Positions 53,945 through 60,577 of a stretch of 60,577 bases of DNA are shown piece by piece. The notes under the pieces are model-generated. The model was not told the DNA's origin, made no database searches, and saw only the letters and a list, made by a program, of their open reading frames with translations. Source of the DNA: Nymphaea colorata (lineage: Eukaryota; Streptophyta; Magnoliopsida; Nymphaeales; Nymphaeaceae); the NCBI RefSeq assembly GCF_008831285.2, contig NW_022205007.1, positions 1-60,577 of the forward strand, in the 5' to 3' direction. The position numbers and the translations under genes are program-made. Within the stretch, counting starts at the first letter, position 1. Every line of letters starts with the position of its first letter.

Positions 53945-56831
53945 TTAAGCACATTCAATTAAATTACAAGTGAAACACATTAGGATAACTATATGACGCC
54001 AAATGAATCACTTGTTAAGAACATCCGTATTAAGAATCATTATAAATGTAACAACTAGTGAAACACATTAGGTAAACATGAGACACCAAATGAATCACTC
54101 GAATCTCATTCATTTTCATACAAACTTGTGATTTCGATCTACTAAATCTATTAATATAGATGTAACAACAAGTTAAACACATTCAATTAAGCATGCATGA
54201 TCATATGAATCATTTAAATCTCACTTGTATTGGTACGAACGCGTGATTTCAATCCTTTAGATCGTTCACTATAAATGTAACAACAAATTCAACCATCGGA
54301 CTAATTACACGCATTCAAAGTAATGCGTAGATCCCATTTGTATCCATATGAACTTGCGATTTCATTTATTTAAATCATTTATTATAGCATGTATTAACAA
54401 GTGAAATGCACTAGATTAACAGTAAGGGACCAACTTATTGACCTGACTCTCATTCATTTCCAAACGAACTTCTTATTTCAAGCCACTAAGTCATTCTATA
54501 CGTATGTAACAAATGACTGCGCACACTCAATTAAATATATTGATCAAATATATGTAATAACAAGTGAAAATGAATCATTTAATCTCTCAATTAAATATAT
54601 GTGATCAAATATATGTAATAACAAGTGAAACATATTAGGTTACCTACAAGACACCAAATGGATCACTCAAATCTCATTCATTTCCATACAAACCTATCTA
54701 AATCATTTAATATAGACGCAACAACAAGTTAAGCACATTCAATTAAGTATGCGTGATCAAATGAATCACTTAAATCTCACTCGTATCGAGACGAGTGATT
54801 TAGTGTGCGTATGGATACAAATGAATGAGATGTAACAACATGTTCAACTTATTGAACAAACTACAAGGGATCAAACTAAACTAATCCATAGGTCTCCTTT
54901 ACATCATATAAACTTGTGAGTTTTTATCGTTTAAATCGTTGATCATAGATGTCATAACGAGTGAAACACATTAGGTTAATTATAAGACACCAAATGAATC
55001 ACTCAAATCTCATTTATTTTCACACAAACTTGTGATTTGAATTCACTTAATCTAGCAATATGGATGTAACAACAAGTTAAGCACATTCAATTAAGTATGT
55101 GTGATCATTTGAACCACTTAAATCGCACTTGTATTGATACGAACTTGAGATTTCAATCATTTAGATCGTGCACTATAGTTGTAACAATAAATTCAACTCA
55201 TCGGACTAACTACACGCGTTTGTGTCCACATGAACATGTGATTTCAATCATTTAAATCATTCATTATATATGTATTCCAAACGAACTTCTGGTATCAAAG
55301 CCACTAAGTCATTCTATACGTAAGTAAGAAATGGTCACGCACATTCAATTAATACAAGTGATCAATTATATGTAATAACAAGTGAAAATGAATCACTTAA
55401 TCTCTCAATTAAATATAAGTGATCAAATATATGTAATAACAAGTGAAACACATTAGGTTACTACAAGACACCAAATGAATCACTCCAATATCATTCATTT
55501 TCATACAAACCTATGATTTTAATCTACTAAATCATTTAATATAGACGTAACAACAAGTTAAGCACATTCAATTACGTATGCGTGATAAAATGAATCACTT
55601 AAATCCCACTCGTATTGATACGAACTTGTGATTTCAATTCCTTCCATCGATCACCATAGATGTAAGAACTAGTTCAACTTATTGAACTAACTACAAGGGA
55701 TCAAACTAATGCATAGGTCTCCTTTATATCCATACAAACTTGTAAGTTTTAATCATTTAAATCATTGATCAAAGATGTAATAACAAGTGAAACACAATAG
55801 GTTAACTACAAGACACCAAATGAATCACTCGAATCTGATTCATTTTCGCACAAACTTGTGATTTCAATCTACTAAATCATTTATTATAGACGTAACAACA
55901 AGTTAAACACATTCAATTAAGTATGCATGATTATATCAATCACTTAAATCTCACTTGTATTCGTACGAACATGTCATTTCAATCCTTTAGAACGTTCCCT
56001 ATAGATGTAACAACAAATTCAACTCATCGGACAAACTACACGTGTACAAATATAGTGACTTCAACCATTTGTATCATATAAACTTGTGATTTCAACCATT
56101 TAAATCATTCATTATAGATGTAATAACAAGTGAAATACATTAGATTAACTATAAGGGACCAATATAGTGACTTGACTCTCATTCATTTCCAAACGGACTT
56201 CTTTTTTCAAGCCACTAAGTCATTCTATACGTATGTAACAATGGTTACGCACATTTATTAAATATATGTTATCAAATGTATGTAAGAACAAGTAAAAATG
56301 AATCACATAATCTCTCGATTAAACATAAGTGATCAAATGTATGTAATAAAAGTGAAACACATTAAGTTACCTGTAAGACACCAAATGAATCACTCGAATC
56401 CCATTCATTTTCATATAAACCTATGATTTGAATTTACTAAATCATTTAATGTAAACATAACAACAAGTTAAGTACATTCAATTAAATATGCGTGATCAAT
56501 TGAATCACTTAAATCCCACTCGTATTGATGTGAACTTGTGCATCGATCACTAAGATGTAAATACATGTTCAACTTATCGTACAAACTATAAAAGATCAAA
56601 CTAATGCATAGGTCTCCTTTATATCCATATAAACTTGTGAGTTTTAATCATTTAAATCATTGATCGTGGATGTAATAACATGTGAAACAGTTAGGTTAAC
56701 TATAAGACACCAAATGAACCACTCGAATCACATTCATTTTCAGACAAACTTGTGATTTCAGTTCACTTAATCAAGCAACATGGATGTAACAATAATTAAG
56801 CACATTCAATTAGATCGTGCACTATAGTCGT
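53769..56831. repeat. 3.1-kb HOR unit U13 (3,063 bp)
   Basis: Complete block order with many private substitutions and small deletions, such as AAACCTATCTAAATC at about 54,697 (~16 bp lost). At its end near 56,811, CATTCAATTA joins GATCGTGCAC, a ~70-bp loss just before the inverted segment. Confidence 0.94.
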
Positions 56832-57006
56832 ACCAATACGAGTTAGATTTAAGTGATTCATATGATCACCCATACTTTATGAATGTACTTGACTTATTGT
56901 TATATCCATGTTAAATGATTTAGTAGATTGAAATCACAGGCTTGCATGAAAATGAATGAGATTTGAGTGATTCATTTGGTGCCCTATTGTTAACCTAATT
57001 CACTTG
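56832..57006 (-). repeat. Inverted satellite segment, U14
   Basis: About 175 bp, with ACGAGTTAGATT and CTTTATGAATG variants. Confidence 0.9.
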
Positions 57007-59950
57007 TTAAGCACATTCAATTAAATTACAAGTGAACACATTAGGTTAACTATATGACACCAAATGAATCACTTGTTAAGGACATCCGTATTAAGAATCA
57101 TTATAAATGTAACAACTAGTGAAACACATTAGGTAAACCATAAGACACCAAATGAATCACTCGAATCTCATTCATTTTCATACGAACTTGTGATTTCGAT
57201 CTACTAAATCATTTAATATAGATGTAACACAAGTTAAACACATTCAATTAAGCATGCATGATCATATGAATCATTTAAATCTCACTTGTATTGGTACGAA
57301 CGCGTGATTTCAATCCTTTAGATCGTTCACTATAGATGTAACAACAAATCAACTCATCGGACTAATTACACGCATTCAAAATAATGCATAGATCCCATTT
57401 GTATCCATATGAACTTGCGATTTCAATCATTTAAATCATTCATTATATATGTAATAACAAGTGAAATAACTAGATTAACTATAAGGGACCAACTTAATGA
57501 CCTGACTCTCATTCATTTCCAAACGAACTTCTTATTTCAAGCCACTAAGTCATTCTATACGTATGTAACAAATGGCTACGCACCTCAATTAAATATATTG
57601 ATCAAATATATGTAATAACAAGTGAAAATGAATCATTTAATCTCTCAATTAAATATATGTGATCAAATATATGTAATAACAAGTGAAACATATAAGGTTA
57701 CCTACAAGACAGCAAATGAATCACTCAAATCTCATTCATTTCATACAAACCTATGATTTCAATATACTAAATCATTTAATATAGATGTAACAACAAGTTA
57801 AGCACATTCAATTAAGTATGCGTGATCAAATGAATCACTTAAATCTCACTCGTATCGAGACGAGTGATTTAGTGTGCGTATGGATACAAATGAATGAGAT
57901 GTAACAACATGTTCAACTTATTGAACAAACTACAAGGGATCAAACTAAACTAATCCATAGGTCTCCTTTACATCCATATAAACTTGTGAGTTTTTATCGT
58001 TTAAATCGTTGATCATAGATGTCATAACGAGTGAAACACATTAGTTGATTATAAGACACCAAATGAATCACTCAAATCTCATTTATTTTCACACAAACTT
58101 GTGATTTGAATTCACTTAATCTAGCAATATGGATGTAACAACAAGTTAAGCACATTCAATTAAGTATGTGTCATCATTTGAATCACTTAAATCACACTTG
58201 TATTGATTCGAACTTGTGATTTCAATCATTTAGATCGTGCACTATAGTTGTAACAATAATTCAACTCATCTGACTAACTACACGCGTTCAATCATTTAAA
58301 TCATTCATTATATATGTATTCCAAACGAACTTCTGGTATCAAAGCCACTAGGTCATTCTATACGTAAGTAAGAAATGGTCACGCACATTTAATTAAATAC
58401 AAGTGATCAATTATATGTAATAACAAGTGAAAATGAATCACTTAATCTCTCAATTAAATATAAGTGATCAAGTATATGTAATAACAAGTGAAACACATTA
58501 GGTTACTTACAAGACACCAAATGAATCACTCCAATATCATTCATTTTCATACAAACCTATGATTTTAATCTACTAAATCATTTAATATAGACGTAACAAC
58601 AAGTTAAGCACATTCAATTACGTATGTGTGATAAAATAATCACTTAAATCCCACTCGTATTGATACGAACTTGTGATTTCAATTCCTTACATCGATCACC
58701 ATAGATGTAAGAACTAGTTCAACTTATTGAACTAATACAAGGATCAAACTAATGCATAGGTCTCCTTTATATCCATACAAACTTGTAAGTTTTAATCATT
58801 TAAATCATTGATCAAAGATGTAATAACAAGTGAAACACAATAGGTTAACTACAAGACACCAAATGAATCACTCGAATCTCATTCATTTTCGCACAAACTT
58901 GTGATTTCAATCTACTAAATCATTTATTATAGACGTAACAACAAGTTAAACACATTCAATTAAGTATGCACGATTATATGAATCACTTAAATCTCACTTG
59001 TATTCGTACGAACATGTGATTTCAATCCTTTAGAACGTTCCCTATAGATGTAACAACAAATTCAACTCATCGGACTAACTACACGTGTACAAATATAGTG
59101 ACTTCAACCATTTGCATCCATATAAACTTGTGATTTCAACCATTTAAATCATTCATTATAGATGTAATAACAAGTGAAATACATTAGATTAACTATAAGG
59201 GACCAATATAGTGACTTGACTCTCATTCATTTCCAAACGGACTTCTTTTTTCAAGCCACTAAGTCATTCTATACGTATGTAACAAATGGTTACGCACATT
59301 CAATTAAATATAAGTTATCAAATGTATGCAAGAACAAGTAAAAATGAATCATATAATCTCTCGATTAAACATAAGTGATCAAATGTATGTAATAACAAGT
59401 GAAACACATTAAGTTACCTGTAAGACACCAAATGAATCACTCGAATCACATTCATTTTCATATAAACCTATGATTTGAATTTACTAAATCATTTAATATA
59501 AACGTAACAACAAGTTAAGTACATTCAATTAATATGTGTGATCAATTGAATAACTTAAATCTCAGTCGTATTGATGTGAACTTGTGCATCGATCACTATA
59601 GATGTAACAACATGTTCAACTTATCGTACAAACTAGAAAGGATCAAACTAATGCATAGGTCTCCTTTATATCCATATAAACTTGTGAGTTTTAATTATTT
59701 AAATCATTGATCATGGTTGTAATAACATGTGATACACGTTAGGTTAACTATAAGACACCAAATGAATCACTCGAATCACATTCATTTTCATACAAACTTG
59801 TGATTTCAGTTCACATAATCAAGCAACATGGATGTAACAATAAGTTAAGCACATTGAATTAAGTATGTGTGATCATTTGAATCACTTAAATCGCACTTGT
59901 ATTGATACGAACTTGTAGTTTCAATCCTTTAGATCGTGCACTATAGTCGT
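56832..59950. repeat. 3.1-kb HOR unit U14 (3,119 bp)
   Basis: Complete block order. A ~25-30-bp deletion at about 58,287 (CACGCGTTCAATCATTT) shortens the fused C' monomer; other changes are single-base. Confidence 0.94.
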
Positions 59951-60125
59951 ACCAATACGAGTCAGATTTAAGTGCTTCATATGATCATGCATACTTTATT
60001 GAATGTACTTGACTTATTGTTATATCCATGTTAAATGATTTAGTAGATTGAAATCACAGGCTTGCATGAAAATGAATGAGATTTGAGTGATTATTTGGTG
60101 CCCTATTGTTAACCTAATTCACATG
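59951..60125 (-). repeat. Inverted satellite segment, U15
   Basis: About 175 bp, with small changes (GTGCTTCATATG, GATTATTTGGTG). Confidence 0.9.
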
Positions 60126-60577
60126 TTAAGCACATCAATTAAATTACAAGTGAAATACCATTAGGTTAACTATATGACACCAAATGAATCACTTGTTAAG
60201 GACATCCGTATTAAGAATCATTATAAATGTAACAACTAGTGAAACACATTAGGTAAACCATAAGACACCAAATGAATCACTCGAATCTCATTCATTTTCA
60301 TACAAACTTGTGATTTCGATCTACTAAATCATTTAATATAGATGTAACAACAAGTTAAAACACATTCAATTAAGCATGCATGATCATATGAATCATTTAA
60401 ATCTCACTTGTATTGGTACGAACGCGTGATTTCAATCCTTTAGATCGTTCACTATAGATGTAAAACAAATTCAACTCATCGACTAATTACACGCATTCAA
60501 AGTAATGCATAGATCCCATTTGTATCCATATGAACTTGCGATTTCAATCATTCAAATCATTCATTATAGATGTAATA
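59951..60577. repeat. Partial HOR unit U15 (cut by the window end)
   Basis: Inverted segment, remnant, E-like monomer, A, B and most of C of block 1. The window stops at GATGTAATA inside C, so the array continues beyond the window. Confidence 0.95.

Larger units (their letters stand above)
1..60577. repeat. Continuous satellite DNA array (~115-bp monomers, nested higher-order repeats)
   Basis: Every stretch of the window can be matched to a ~115-bp monomer that opens with ATGAATCACT and carries TGTAACAACAAGTTAA and CATTCAATTAA at fixed offsets. Monomers differ clearly from one another inside a unit, but the same monomer in neighbouring 3.15-kb units is almost identical, which defines a higher-order repeat. 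No unique sequence, retroelement, tRNA, rRNA or plausible gene interrupts it. Base composition looks like roughly one third G+C. By family knowledge such arrays form centromeric, pericentromeric or subtelomeric heterochromatin in eukaryotes; which applies here cannot be told from the sequence. Confidence 0.98.

Noticed and set aside
1-60577. CRISPR array
   Set aside because: The repeats are contiguous related monomers without unique spacers, and the units are far longer than CRISPR repeats.

Overview
The whole 60.6-kb window is one uninterrupted, AT-rich tandem satellite array. I see no protein-coding gene, RNA gene, transposon, microsatellite tract or unique sequence. A long nested satellite with higher-order repeats (HORs) points to eukaryotic heterochromatin such as a centromere, pericentromere, subtelomere or knob. 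A plant is my best guess, but nothing in the sequence fixes the taxon or chromosomal position, and I do not recognise the satellite as a named family.

The basic unit is a monomer of about 115 bp, usually opening with ATGAATCACT and containing TTCAAT, AAATCATT, TGTAACAACAAGTTAA and CATTCAATTAA. Monomers fall into classes by length and position: A (115 bp), B (105-132), C (101-114), D (about 132) and E (88). They are ordered into blocks ABC (about 345 bp) and ABCDE (about 485-570 bp). Six such blocks, a truncated AB pair, a 176-bp inverted piece and a short remnant form a 3,155-bp HOR.

Layout. (1) 1-24.5 kb: nearly identical 3.15-kb HOR units, with one deleted unit of 2,318 bp at 6.3-8.6 kb and one of 2,757 bp at 18.1-20.8 kb. 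(2) 24.5-34.9 kb: a 2.8-kb HOR subfamily that has lost one ABC block (345 bp) and carries its own set of substitutions; one junction at 26.2 kb removes a further ~850 bp. (3) 35.19-49.31 kb: 17 tandem copies of an ~832-bp HOR (ABC + ABC'D'E), which is exactly one segment of the 3.15-kb unit closed on itself. It shows two-copy alternation and a ~10-kb internal duplication. (4) 49.3-60.6 kb: return to the 3.1-kb HOR in a third, more diverged subfamily.

Almost every large rearrangement joins two monomers of the same class at the same internal point (A to A, B to B, E to E). The array therefore records its growth by unequal homologous exchange. The exceptions are small deletions clustered at the inverted segment, the one fold-back in each long unit. 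Clusters of one-base deletions near 7.3-8.1, 18.8-20.1 and 23.7-24.4 kb look more like consensus or assembly error than biology. All coordinates, lengths and comparisons were read by eye, not computed.
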